From Prevotellaceae bacterium UBA1726 (GTDB lineage Bacteria > Bacteroidota > Bacteroidia > Bacteroidales > Bacteroidaceae), in NCBI GenBank assembly GCA_002316005.1, contig DCIM01000041.1:33034-49568 (forward strand): 16,535 nt of DNA, in the 5' to 3' direction. The position numbers and the translations under genes are program-made. Each line of letters starts with the position of its first letter. Within the stretch, counting starts at the first letter, position 1. The notes below the pieces were generated by a model. It was not told the origin of the DNA. It saw only the letters and a list, made by a program, of their open reading frames with translations, and ran no database searches. Below, piece by piece: positions 1-7,245 of this stretch.

Positions 1-1726
1 AGTTCTGGAGTGTGATAGTAGCGAATGTCTGTGTTGCAGCCTCAACCTTCACATGCTCCTTAGCCTCAACAGCCTGATGAAGACCATCACTCCAACGACG
101 GCCCTCCATGATACGACCAGTCTGCTCATCGACAATCTTTACCTCACCATCAATGACAACATACTCGTCGTCCTTGTTGAACATACAGTAAGCCTTGAGC
201 AACTGCTGCAGAGTGTGGACACGCTCTGACTGAACAGCATAGTGAGCAAGGAGTTCATCCTTCTTATTAATGCGCTCTTCCTCTGTGAGATCCTTCTGCA
301 TCTCGAGTGCCGAAAGTTCTGCGGTGATATCTGGAAGCACGAAGAGCTGATCGTCCTTAACCTGATTTGCCAACCAAGCAGTACCCTTATCAGTAAGGTC
401 GCACGAGTTCAACTTCTCATCAACGACGAAGTACAATGGTTCGACAGCCTTAGGCATTTCGCGGTTGTTGTTCTGCATGTAGTACTCTTCAGTCTTGAGC
501 ATACCAGTCTTGATACCCTCCTCAGAGAGATACTTGATAAGAGCCTTGTTCTTTGGAAGACACTTGAATGAGCGATAGAGGGCAAGGAAACCTTCCTCGT
601 TCATCTTTGAAGCCTCGTCCTTCTTGCCAGCCTCAAGCAGTTTGGTGCTCTCGCCAATCTTTGTCTTTGCATCAGCAAGGAACTGAGTAGCCAACTGACG
701 CTGAACACCAACGAGGCGCTCAACCAATGGCTGATACTCTTCGAACATCTGGTCGTCGCCTTTTGGGATAGGACCGCTGATGATAAGAGGAGTACGAGCA
801 TCGTCGATAAGTACAGAGTCGACCTCATCGACAATGGCATAGTTATGTGCACGCTGAACGAGGTCAGCAGGTGAGATTGCCATATTGTCACGAAGGTAGT
901 CGAAACCGAACTCATTATTTGTACCGAAAGTGATGTCGGCCATATATGCCTTGCGACGTTCAGGAGAGTTTGGACGATGCTTGTCGATACAGTCAACAGA
1001 AAGACCGTTGAACATGTAGAGAGGGCCCATCCACTCAGAGTCACGCTTTGCGAGGTAGTCGTTGACAGTTACGACATGAACACCATTTCCTGTGAGGGCG
1101 TTGAGGAATACTGGGAGAGTAGCCACGAGGGTCTTACCTTCACCAGTTGCCATCTCGGCAATCTTACCCTGATGCAATACCTCACCACCGAAAAGCTGCA
1201 CATCATAGTGAATCATTTCCCACTTGAGGTCGTTTCCACCTGCTGTCCAGTGGTTGTGATAGATAGCATTGTCGCCATCGATAGTGATGAAGTCGTTACC
1301 AGGCTTTGCTGCGAGTTCGCGGTCGAAATCGGTAGCAGTAACAATCGTCTCCTCATTCTCAGCGAAACGACGTGCTGTATCCTTTACGATACTGAAGGCG
1401 ATAGGCATCACCTCGTTAAGAGCCTCCTCGTAAATCTCGAGTGCTTCCTTCTCCAACTTGTCGATTTTATTGAAGATAGACTCACGCTCATCAATTGGAG
1501 TACCCTCGATAGTAGCCTTGAGTTCAGCGATTTGTTTCTTCTGCTCAGCAGCAGAGTTCTGCACATACTGCTGAATTTCCTTTGTCTTAGCACGCAGTTC
1601 ATCGTTCGACAGGGCCATGATAGTAGGGTAAGTTGCCTTAACCTTCTCTACATATGGCTGAATCAGTTTCATGTCTCGTGTAGACTTGTTGCCGAAGATT
1701 GACTGCAAAAATTTGTTCAAATTCAT
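1..1726 (-). CDS. secA: Preprotein translocase ATPase SecA (5' part; C-terminus lies beyond the window)
   Basis: SecA is the cytosolic ATPase that pushes unfolded preproteins through the SecYEG channel. The frame opens at an ATG at 1726 (MNLNKFLQSIFGNKS) and stays open to base 2, giving 575 residues of a protein that is usually about 1,000 to 1,100 residues in this phylum. Visible landmarks are the Walker A motif MATGEGKT (about residues 192-199), TVNDYLAKRD (about 220-229), the Walker B region AIVDEVDSVLIDDARTP (about 297-313) and, near the edge, VDEQTGRIMEGRRWSDGLHQ leading to TFATITLQN. Between the DEVD region and the VVDEKL segment there is roughly 80 residues more than in E. coli SecA, an insertion I associate with Bacteroidetes SecA. 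The ATG has no strong Shine-Dalgarno sequence. The gene lies 100 bp downstream of the pseudo-phosphatase on the same strand and could be partly co-transcribed with it. The identification is very secure; only completeness is unknown. Confidence 0.97.
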   Translation of the reverse strand, partial: MNLNKFLQSIFGNKSTRDMKLIQPYVEKVKATYPTIMALSNDELRAKTKEIQQYVQNSAAEQKKQIAELKATIEGTPIDERESIFNKIDKLEKEALEIYEEALNEVMPIAFSIVKDTARRFAENEETIVTATDFDRELAAKPGNDFITIDGDNAIYHNHWTAGGNDLKWEMIHYDVQLFGGEVLHQGKIAEMATGEGKTLVATLPVFLNALTGNGVHVVTVNDYLAKRDSEWMGPLYMFNGLSVDCIDKHRPNSPERRKAYMADITFGTNNEFGFDYLRDNMAISPADLVQRAHNYAIVDEVDSVLIDDARTPLIISGPIPKGDDQMFEEYQPLVERLVGVQRQLATQFLADAKTKIGESTKLLEAGKKDEASKMNEEGFLALYRSFKCLPKNKALIKYLSEEGIKTGMLKTEEYYMQNNNREMPKAVEPLYFVVDEKLNSCDLTDKGTAWLANQVKDDQLFVLPDITAELSALEMQKDLTEEERINKKDELLAHYAVQSERVHTLQQLLKAYCMFNKDDEYVVIDGEVKIVDEQTGRIMEGRRWSDGLHQAVEAKEHVKVEAATQTFATITLQN

Positions 1727-1772
1727 AATTATATCTTGTTTTTATTTTTATTCGTGATTGAGATTATTTTGA

Positions 1773-1808
1773 CTAGAGATTCTAGATGTTCTAGAAATTC
1801 TAGATTAT
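1773..1808. repeat. Four tandem 9-bp units, consensus CTAGANNTT
   Basis: CTAG occurs at 1773, 1782, 1791 and 1800, exactly nine bases apart, each followed by A and an AT-rich tail. Bases 1790-1804 form a perfect dyad (TCTAGAA, one central base, TTCTAGA). The array sits between the end of the pseudo-phosphatase gene and the secA start, so it lies in the secA 5' leader or promoter region. The function is unknown. CTAG is a generally scarce tetramer in bacterial DNA, which makes four in-register copies notable. Confidence 0.8.
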
Positions 1809-1811
1809 TAT

Positions 1812-1824
1812 AAGGCAGGGCCTT
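1812..1824 (-). terminator. Short hairpin after the pseudo-phosphatase gene, weak terminator candidate
   Basis: On the minus strand, two bases after the TAA stop, AAGGC and GCCTT flank a 3-base loop, a perfect 5-bp stem. It is followed by ATAATAATC rather than a run of T, so as an intrinsic terminator it is weak. Transcription may read through into secA. Confidence 0.3.
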
Positions 1825-1826
1825 GA

Positions 1827-3230
1827 TTAGAAGAGCGGTTTTGCCGAGCAGGCATTAGGTGCTCTGATGTGGATACACTTCGCAATTGTTGGTGCGATGC
1901 GCTCAGTTGTGATAGGAGTATCTACATGTTCTGCCTTGATATTTGCCCCGAGGAAGATGACAGGGAATGGAACGAATGCTGTGCGAGCCTGATAACTTGT
2001 GTTTGTGTCCTCGTTGAGAATCTTCCATCCTGGTGTAACCTCTACCCAAAGGTCGCCTGTAATCTCGGTGTCGTAAGGGCTTGTGCTTACTGTCGCAACG
2101 CCCGAAGTCATCTTCAACAGGTCCTTTGAACGCTGGATAATCTCGGAATAGGAAATCTTCTTGTCCTCGATGAGCTTATGATTCAGATAAATCTGATTCT
2201 TGAAATAACCCTCAACCCATGTTCCCGAGCCATAGACGGCCGAAAGATACATGTTGAGAAGCTGAGAGGTACGATTTATATAGAATGTACCCGTAGGAAT
2301 GTGGTACTTCTCATAATCAGTCTCCGGTTCGTCGGTATCGCCTGTGGCAGTAAGCACGAACATCACTTTGTCCTTGCCAATCTTCTGCTCAACGCCCGAG
2401 ATGAGTTTGCCGAGAGTTGTATCGAGCGAAGTATAGACACCCTCCATCTCCTGACGCTGGCCCATTGAAGTGCCCAAGCGAGCAGAGAGCGTTACTGCAA
2501 GATAGTCGGTAATATCGTCACGACCAAGGGCGTTATCTGTGATGCAACTGAGAGCGGCATCTGTCACAATCTCGTTTACGAGTTGACCTTTCTTGTCGTT
2601 GTTTACCGATTTATAGGCACGAACCCATGCCTGAGCCGTCTGTGGATAATATGTAGATGTTGTCCAAGCGGCAGTCTTACTGTCAATCCAGAATGCGCCA
2701 TCTGCTGCATGACCTGCTGACAAAATGGCAGCATCTTCGTTTTGTGCTATGCCAAAAACCAACGCACGACCGTTTGTTGATACCTTCAACTCATCGCCGA
2801 TTGTTGATGTTGCCATATGCTCTGGCGAGGCAACGCGCTTCTGGTCAGAGACACAGTATTCTGGACGCAGCGTCTTGCGGTTGAGCCATTGCTGCGAGAT
2901 GATTTTGTTGTATTGTGGAGTAGCACCTGTTGCCACACAAGCGATTGCCGAAGCACGGTCGACAGGTGAGAAAGGATACTCAACAGCCTCATACACACGA
3001 CCTTCGTTGAGCATTCGGCGGAAGCCCTCCTGCTTATAGAGAGGTGCGAAGTGCTCAAGATAATCTGTGCGCAACTGGTCGATTGTGATGTTCACAACCA
3101 GTCTTGGCGCCAGATTCAGGTTCTGCGCCTCTACATCAAATCCATACAATGTGGCCAAGAGCGCTGCCAGATAGAAGCGTCCAAGTCCTGTGTGGAGTAG
3201 GGGTTGTATGTCGAGTTTATTCTTTTTCAT
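1827..3230 (-). CDS. Exported alkaline phosphatase/phosphodiesterase-fold protein, apparent pseudoenzyme
   Basis: This 467-residue protein belongs to the PafA-like alkaline phosphatase (type I phosphodiesterase) superfamily. Family landmarks are NITIDQLRTDYL (48-58), VATGATPQYNKI (99-110), TIGDELKVSTNGR (143-155), AILSAGHAADGAFW (168-181), TSTYYPQTAQAWV (191-203) and FPVIFLGANI (422-431). The N-terminus (MKKNKLD, then LGRFYLAALLATLYGFDVEAQ) reads as a signal peptide. By hand alignment to PafA only the first metal ligand, Asp51, survives. The nucleophile Thr position falls in PVDRASA. The active-site Lys and Arg pair becomes N164 and D166, the D..GH metal motif becomes A250 and T254, the DH pair becomes TG (296-297), and the last metal His becomes about S412. 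It is therefore probably not a phosphatase. Its start overlaps the end of the upstream lnb-like gene by 14 bp, suggesting translational coupling and a joint role. The fold assignment is firm; loss of catalysis is inferred without a computed alignment. Confidence 0.85.
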   Translation of the reverse strand: MKKNKLDIQPLLHTGLGRFYLAALLATLYGFDVEAQNLNLAPRLVVNITIDQLRTDYLEHFAPLYKQEGFRRMLNEGRVYEAVEYPFSPVDRASAIACVATGATPQYNKIISQQWLNRKTLRPEYCVSDQKRVASPEHMATSTIGDELKVSTNGRALVFGIAQNEDAAILSAGHAADGAFWIDSKTAAWTTSTYYPQTAQAWVRAYKSVNNDKKGQLVNEIVTDAALSCITDNALGRDDITDYLAVTLSARLGTSMGQRQEMEGVYTSLDTTLGKLISGVEQKIGKDKVMFVLTATGDTDEPETDYEKYHIPTGTFYINRTSQLLNMYLSAVYGSGTWVEGYFKNQIYLNHKLIEDKKISYSEIIQRSKDLLKMTSGVATVSTSPYDTEITGDLWVEVTPGWKILNEDTNTSYQARTAFVPFPVIFLGANIKAEHVDTPITTERIAPTIAKCIHIRAPNACSAKPLF

Positions 3231-4452
3231 CCTTATTCAATCGTAATGAAATACCAAATCTTATAAACAAAACCAATGCCAAAAATACTACGCCATCGGC
3301 AAACGACTGCCAGAAACTTGCCATATAGCCTAATGTGGCACAAGCGGCGAGGACTTTCATCTTCCGGTTTTCCTCGTTTCTGCGGAGGCTCTTTATGATT
3401 TTCCAACCAAAGACAAGTGCCAACGGATTGAATACAAGTATCTGGAAGTTAAGGCTTACCGTTGGATGCTGCGAGAATATCATCAGGAAAAGAACGACTC
3501 CTGGTATTCCCGACAGCAAAAGAAGGAAGGCATCATACTGCCAGAAGCGATGATGCAACTTGAATTTCTCAAGCAGAATAACGATTATTGTTATTATGAA
3601 GAGATACAATCCTAATGCCCATGGTTCGAAGAATTTCTCCCAAGTGCTGTTGTCGCTATAGTCATATTGCGAAGGAGTTGCCCAATGCTCTTCCTTTACG
3701 AGTTTGCGCTTCTGACCGTTTTCAATTACGACAGCATTATTGAAGTCAACACGCAAGGTGTCAGGAAGGAACTGCTGCTGATTTCGGTCAGTCTTTCGGT
3801 CAGAACCAATGCCCAAGAGAAAGTCGTTTCCCCAGCGAGCCCATTTGTGGTTGGCGTTCCATTGATGAATCTCCTCGCGATAAGGGGTCGTCACATTTGG
3901 ATTCACGTTATAATCGACTTTGCCGTCAAGATTCTCTATGATGATATCGCGAGCACGAGTTGTGCAGTTGTCGTAGAAGAAATTATAGCGGTAATAGCGG
4001 TTTTCAGGCAGATAGTTGGTATAAATTGCCTGAATAATCTGTCGCTTCTCCTTGTTGGTAAGGTTCAGCACCTGCTCACGAATACCACAACGGAAGTAGT
4101 TGTAGCGCTCGCAGAAACCTTGCCATGTTTCAATATCCATGCGATAATCGGTAAGACCAAAAGTGAATCGAACCATAAAGAAACTCTTCTTCTGGTCGAA
4201 AATGCCCCAGTTGGCAAGAATATCTTCGCCTGTTGCATGGTCGTTGATACGGATTCCCGTATGTCCGTAGAGGGCATAAATCAGTGAATGAGGCTCACAT
4301 GTAATGAGGCTTATTTCAACATTGTCCATTATGTCCTCTTCCTGTTCGGGTGCAGGAATGAGCGACTCTTCTTGTGCCATTGCTGTTGGGGCAATGAGCA
4401 TAAAAAGAGCCAAAACCGACAGTTTCAGCCAAAGTGAACTAATATATCGCAT
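3217..4452 (-). CDS. lnb: DUF4105 / Lnb-type polytopic membrane protein, probable lipoprotein N-acyltransferase
   Basis: The N-terminal half matches the DUF4105 (Lnb N-terminal periplasmic) domain. It has ISLITCEPHSLIYALYGHTG (52-71, counting from the ATG at 4467), FGLTDYRMDIETWQGF (103-118) and YNFFYDNCTTRARD (161-174). His69 and Cys168 are the conserved pair expected of this NlpC/P60-like fold. The C-terminal half holds about five hydrophobic segments (around 284-300, 312-331, 341-357, 371-387 and 390-407). A protein of this type has, as I recall, been reported as the lipoprotein N-acyltransferase of Bacteroides, which lacks a recognisable Lnt; that role is carried over by family, not shown here. 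I prefer the ATG at 4452 (MRYISSLWLKLSVLALFMLIAPTAMAQ, a clear signal peptide). The ATG at 4467 lies only 8 bases after the -7 box, and GGAG inside its first codons is well placed as a ribosome binding site for 4452. The 3' end overlaps the pseudo-phosphatase gene by 14 bp. Confidence 0.82.
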   Translation of the reverse strand: MRYISSLWLKLSVLALFMLIAPTAMAQEESLIPAPEQEEDIMDNVEISLITCEPHSLIYALYGHTGIRINDHATGEDILANWGIFDQKKSFFMVRFTFGLTDYRMDIETWQGFCERYNYFRCGIREQVLNLTNKEKRQIIQAIYTNYLPENRYYRYNFFYDNCTTRARDIIIENLDGKVDYNVNPNVTTPYREEIHQWNANHKWARWGNDFLLGIGSDRKTDRNQQQFLPDTLRVDFNNAVVIENGQKRKLVKEEHWATPSQYDYSDNSTWEKFFEPWALGLYLFIITIIVILLEKFKLHHRFWQYDAFLLLLSGIPGVVLFLMIFSQHPTVSLNFQILVFNPLALVFGWKIIKSLRRNEENRKMKVLAACATLGYMASFWQSFADGVVFLALVLFIRFGISLRLNKDEKE

Positions 4453-4475
4453 TACTTTTTTCTCCATAATTTCTG

Positions 4476-4507
4476 CAAAGGTACGGAAAAATCGGGAGTC
4501 TCACAAA
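4476..4507 (-). promoter_or_regulatory. Bacteroidetes-type promoter for the lnb, pseudo-phosphatase (and possibly secA) operon
   Basis: On the minus strand TTTG (4507-4504), a 20-bp spacer and TACCTTTG (4483-4476) match the Bacteroidetes sigma consensus TTTG-N19-21-TAnnTTTG exactly. Transcription would start near 4470, within a few bases of the upstream ATG, which supports the internal ATG at 4452 as the true start. Confidence 0.8.
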
Positions 4508-4589
4508 TAAAATAGGTTAAAATATGTGTGCGCGTGTGTGGAAAGAGCCGCGAGCGGAATGACGTGAGTTTGGCGTTTTGTGGGGTGGT

Positions 4590-4612
4590 CTTGTTGCCGA
4601 ACTCGGCACAAG
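4590..4612. repeat. Near-perfect 23-bp inverted repeat
   Basis: CTTGT and GCCGA (4590-4600, with one unpaired T) are mirrored by TCGGC and ACAAG (4603-4612) around a two-base centre, giving ten potential base pairs. No T-run follows on either strand and no gene reads towards it, so a terminator role is unlikely. A regulator binding site or an RNA hairpin remains possible. Confidence 0.7.
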
Positions 4613-4716
4613 ATAAGGGCATTTGTAAAATTAATTCGAAGGTAATTGCTATTTTTGAAAATTCAATTCTGGAGAATTAGAGCGTGGATTTTATGTGGAG
4701 TAAAGATGAAAAGGGT

Positions 4717-4826
4717 GGAATGACGATGTCATTTAACTGAAATGAAGTGGTCATTTAAGTGGAATGAGGTGGTCATTTCAATGGAATGAGCTGATGATTT
4801 AAGCGTAATGAACTGATAAAAAGGCC
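4717..4826. repeat. Tandem array of 22-bp units, four copies plus a decayed fifth
   Basis: Units begin at 4717, 4739, 4761 and 4783 with no slippage, and a diverging fifth begins at 4805. Each starts with G(G/A)AATGA and the first three contain the dyad AATGA-N5-TCATT. In unit 1 this is AATGAC, three bases, GTCATT. Unit 4 has one mismatch (GATGATT) and unit 5 keeps only the left half. The period is not a multiple of three and no reading frame is preserved, so it is not coding. A period of 22 bp is close to two helical turns, which would place the dyads on one face of the DNA. Confidence 0.85.
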
Positions 4827-5114
4827 GTTTTTATGTCGTTTGTGAAGAAAAAGTTTATGATTTCTGCTGTTTTTGGGGCAAGTTTTGGCGGCAGGGAGGA
4901 GAGGTGATTTTGTAAGTGGTTGATAATCAGGTTGATGCCAAAATCGGCTGAAATTTGCGTATTCGAGAGGAGAATGAGTCGTGTTGGATTCTACGCGAGT
5001 ATTGAGACGTTAGAATTTGAAAATTGTAAACAAAAATATAAATGTGGTGTAAAGATGTGCATTGTGTCGGAAACTCAAAACATATTAAAAAACCTTATAA
5101 TTATCACGCGCGTA

Positions 5115-5146
5115 TATGGTTATTTGGAAAGAATTTAGTAACTTTG
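5115..5146 (+). promoter_or_regulatory. Promoter for the outer-membrane protein / lptC / CNNM operon
   Basis: TAACTTTG at 5139-5146 is an exact -7 box. A TATG at 5115-5118 is 20 bp upstream as a weak -33 element. A better TTTG at 5123-5126 is only 12 bp upstream. The leader would be about 80 nt long and A-rich before the ATG, with AAGGA 12 bases ahead of it. Confidence 0.65.
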
Positions 5147-5230
5147 CACTTCGTATGTGGAAAGTGCGGGTTTTTACCTCGTACAAATCCCCAAAATGAT
5201 TTTGAAATAAAATAAGGATAAAGATATTTA

Positions 5231-6550
5231 ATGAAAAAAATACTTTTTGCTGCAATAGCAATGGTTCTCTCCTTGGGAGTTCAGGCGCAGAATGCCACAA
5301 ACTCCCCTTATTCTCAGTATGGTTATGGTCGTCAGTCAGATCAGTCGAATGGTGCAATGAAGGCAATGGCTGGTCTTAGTTTGGGTTGGCGCGAAGGCAA
5401 TCAGGTGAACTTCTCAAATCCTGCGTCTTATTCGTGCGTAGACTCAATTACCTTCCTTTTTGATGCAGGTATTTCTATTCAGGCATCGAATTTCACAGAG
5501 GGAAAACACCGACTTAATGCCAACAACTCAAGTTTCGACTATGTAATTGGTGCTTTCCGCGCTCACAAGCATATTGGTGTTGCTTTTGGTGTAATGCCTT
5601 ACTCGAGCATCGGATATTCATATTACAACAGCGACAAAGTTGACAATTCAACCATTCTTGATGAATCGACCACAACATTTACCAATACTTACGCAGGAAC
5701 AGGCGGTTTGCGTCAGGTTTTCCTCGGTATTGGCGTTGAACCATTGAAGTTGAAGGGCACAAGTTTCTCTGTTGGTGCTAATGCATCCTATCTCTGGGGC
5801 AGTTACACAAAGGGAATCGTAAACAGCTACAGCAACTCGTATGTAAAGACACTTTCAAAGTATTACTCTTGTTCGGTTAAGGCATTCAAGCTCGACCTTG
5901 GTGCTCAGTTGCAGCAGCGTTTCGGCAAGAATGATGTTGTGACAGTAGGTGGAACTTTCTCAATGAAGCAGAAACTGCATGGTGATCCTAAATGTGTGAT
6001 TATTTCTACTGACAACCAGAATAGTGTTTCTGATACAACAAGTATTGTAGCCGATGGTTCACACTTTATCCCAATGTCTTATGGCGCTGGTTTTGTTTGG
6101 AATCACGCACGCAAATTCCGTGTTGGTTTCGACTATGAAGTAGAGAAGTGGTCGCAGATTCAGTATCCTGTTTATAGCGTTGTTGACGACAAGCAGTATT
6201 ACACTTTCAAAGAGAATATGTTCTCAGATCGCCAGAAGTTCACCCTTGGTGGTGAGTTCTGTGCTAATGAGTTAGGCCGTAGCTGGTTTGGTCGTATAAG
6301 ATATCGTGCTGGTGTTTCATACACTACACCTTATTTAAAAATAAATGGCCAGGAAGGTCCTCGTGAGATTGGTGCTTCATTCGGTTTTGGTCTTCCAATC
6401 ACCAACGCTTATAACAACCGCTCAATGCTCAATATTTCTGCTCAGTGGGTTAATGTGAATGCGAAGAATCTCATCCGCGAGAATATCTTCTGCATCAATG
6501 TTGGCTTCACCTTCAACGAGCGTTGGTTCGCTAAGTGGCAGTTAGAGTAA
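5231..6550 (+). CDS. Outer-membrane beta-barrel protein of unknown function, Bacteroidetes-conserved
   Basis: The 439-residue product has a clean signal peptide, MKKILFAAIAMVLSLGVQA, with cleavage before QNATNSPYSQYGYG. The mature start (NSPYSxYGxG, then QVNFSNPASYSCVDSITFLFDAG) resembles a family of Bacteroidetes outer-membrane proteins distantly like FadL/OmpP1 porins. The rest alternates polar and aromatic residues in short strands (for example YVIGAFRAHKHIGVAFGVMPY and RYRAGVSYTTPYLKI), and the C-terminus NVGFTFNERWFAKWQLE is rich in aromatics, as expected of a barrel ending. It is the first gene of a probable operon with lptC and the CNNM/CBS gene, a linkage I associate with this phylum, so a role in outer-membrane or LPS biogenesis is a reasonable inference. 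No specific substrate or partner can be named. Confidence 0.8.
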   Translation: MKKILFAAIAMVLSLGVQAQNATNSPYSQYGYGRQSDQSNGAMKAMAGLSLGWREGNQVNFSNPASYSCVDSITFLFDAGISIQASNFTEGKHRLNANNSSFDYVIGAFRAHKHIGVAFGVMPYSSIGYSYYNSDKVDNSTILDESTTTFTNTYAGTGGLRQVFLGIGVEPLKLKGTSFSVGANASYLWGSYTKGIVNSYSNSYVKTLSKYYSCSVKAFKLDLGAQLQQRFGKNDVVTVGGTFSMKQKLHGDPKCVIISTDNQNSVSDTTSIVADGSHFIPMSYGAGFVWNHARKFRVGFDYEVEKWSQIQYPVYSVVDDKQYYTFKENMFSDRQKFTLGGEFCANELGRSWFGRIRYRAGVSYTTPYLKINGQEGPREIGASFGFGLPITNAYNNRSMLNISAQWVNVNAKNLIRENIFCINVGFTFNERWFAKWQLE

Positions 6551-6564
6551 GAAAGGCTTTTTCC

Positions 6565-7203
6565 GTGGAAAATAATCGTTTGCGCCTGATTCTCTACCCG
6601 CTGATGGGGCTTGTGCTGTTGTTCTCTTGTACTCAACCAAAAGAACATATGGCACCTGCTGTGAATGATGAGGATTCGGCTGCGATGATGACTACCTACG
6701 GCATAAACATGCTCATCAGCGATTCGGGTGTAATCAAGTACAAAATCGTTACTGAGCGATGCATCAATAACCAAACCCTCAATCCTAAGCGCTCCATTTT
6801 CGACAAGGGCGTGTTCTTCACTCAATTTGACGAACAGCATCATGTGCAGGCTTATATCCAATGCGATACGGCCATAAAGTACGATGAATTGCGCATTTTT
6901 GAACTTCGCGGTCGTGTGCGCATTCTTACTAAGGATGGTGTGAAGTTCCGAGGTGAGGAGTTGTTTTGGGATCAGGGCAAACACGAGTATTACTCAAACA
7001 AATATTCATACTTCGAAACTCCGGAGCGTTCGCTTGAAGGACGCTATTTCCGCAGCGACGAAAACATGCGTAAATACTATGTCTCAAATACGAAGGGTTC
7101 GTTCGAGCGCACAGATGTTGTAGCCGATGACACCACTTCAACAAAGCCGGATACAGTAAAACAGCATATCCGCCAGCCTGCTATGCCACGAGCAAAACGA
7201 TAG
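6565..7203 (+). CDS. lptC: LPS export periplasmic lipoprotein LptC
   Basis: LptC links the inner-membrane LptBFG exporter to LptA and carries LPS across the periplasm. From the GTG at 6565 the N-terminus is (M)ENNRLRLILYPLMGLVLLFSC, a lipoprotein signal with a lipobox ending at Cys22, so here it is probably lipid-anchored rather than held by a transmembrane helix. The body matches LptC/LptA: KYKIVTERCIN, GVFFTQFDEQHHVQAYIQCD, LRIFELRGRVRILTKDGVKF, EELFWDQGKHEYYSNKYSYF and SLEGRYFRSDENMRKYYV. An alternative GTG at 6535 overlaps the upstream gene by 16 bp. I prefer 6565 because AAAGG lies 8 bases ahead of it and because it gives a standard-length signal. The 42-bp gap to the next gene and the tight 5' junction support an operon with both neighbours. 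As a lipoprotein it would be a substrate of the Lnb-like enzyme encoded nearby (inference). Confidence 0.88.
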   Translation: MENNRLRLILYPLMGLVLLFSCTQPKEHMAPAVNDEDSAAMMTTYGINMLISDSGVIKYKIVTERCINNQTLNPKRSIFDKGVFFTQFDEQHHVQAYIQCDTAIKYDELRIFELRGRVRILTKDGVKFRGEELFWDQGKHEYYSNKYSYFETPERSLEGRYFRSDENMRKYYVSNTKGSFERTDVVADDTTSTKPDTVKQHIRQPAMPRAKR

Positions 7204-7245
7204 TGGGAGAGAGGCATTTCAATAATTAACAATATACAATAAGCT

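Larger units (their letters stand above)
4508..5114. other. Long divergent intergenic region without a supported gene
   Basis: The two flanking genes are divergent and their predicted promoters sit at the edges, leaving about 600 bp between them. I find no convincing coding sequence. The longest open frame (4920-5138, 72 codons) has no family resemblance and runs through the promoter of the downstream gene. The stretch contains a 23-bp dyad (4590-4612), a 22-bp tandem array (4717-4826) and a weak promoter-like pair on the plus strand (TTTG 4622-4625, TATTTTTG 4650-4657, with a spacer of 24 that is longer than usual). It could host a small RNA or binding sites; nothing in it is recognisable to me. 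Confidence 0.6.

Noticed and set aside
601..1702. Open frames of 147 and 241 codons lying across secA
   Set aside because: They are other-frame readings of secA; the SecA motifs are unbroken in the third frame.
4717..4826. CRISPR array
   Set aside because: Units are contiguous 22-mers without unique spacers, and no cas-like gene is present.
4920..5138. 72-codon open frame in the divergent intergenic region
   Set aside because: No family resemblance, no ribosome binding site, and it overlaps the promoter of the next gene (5115-5146).
6442..6984. 180-codon minus-strand frame across the 3' end of the barrel gene and lptC
   Set aside because: Both plus-strand genes here have recognisable families and proper signals, while the antisense frame shows nothing recognisable.
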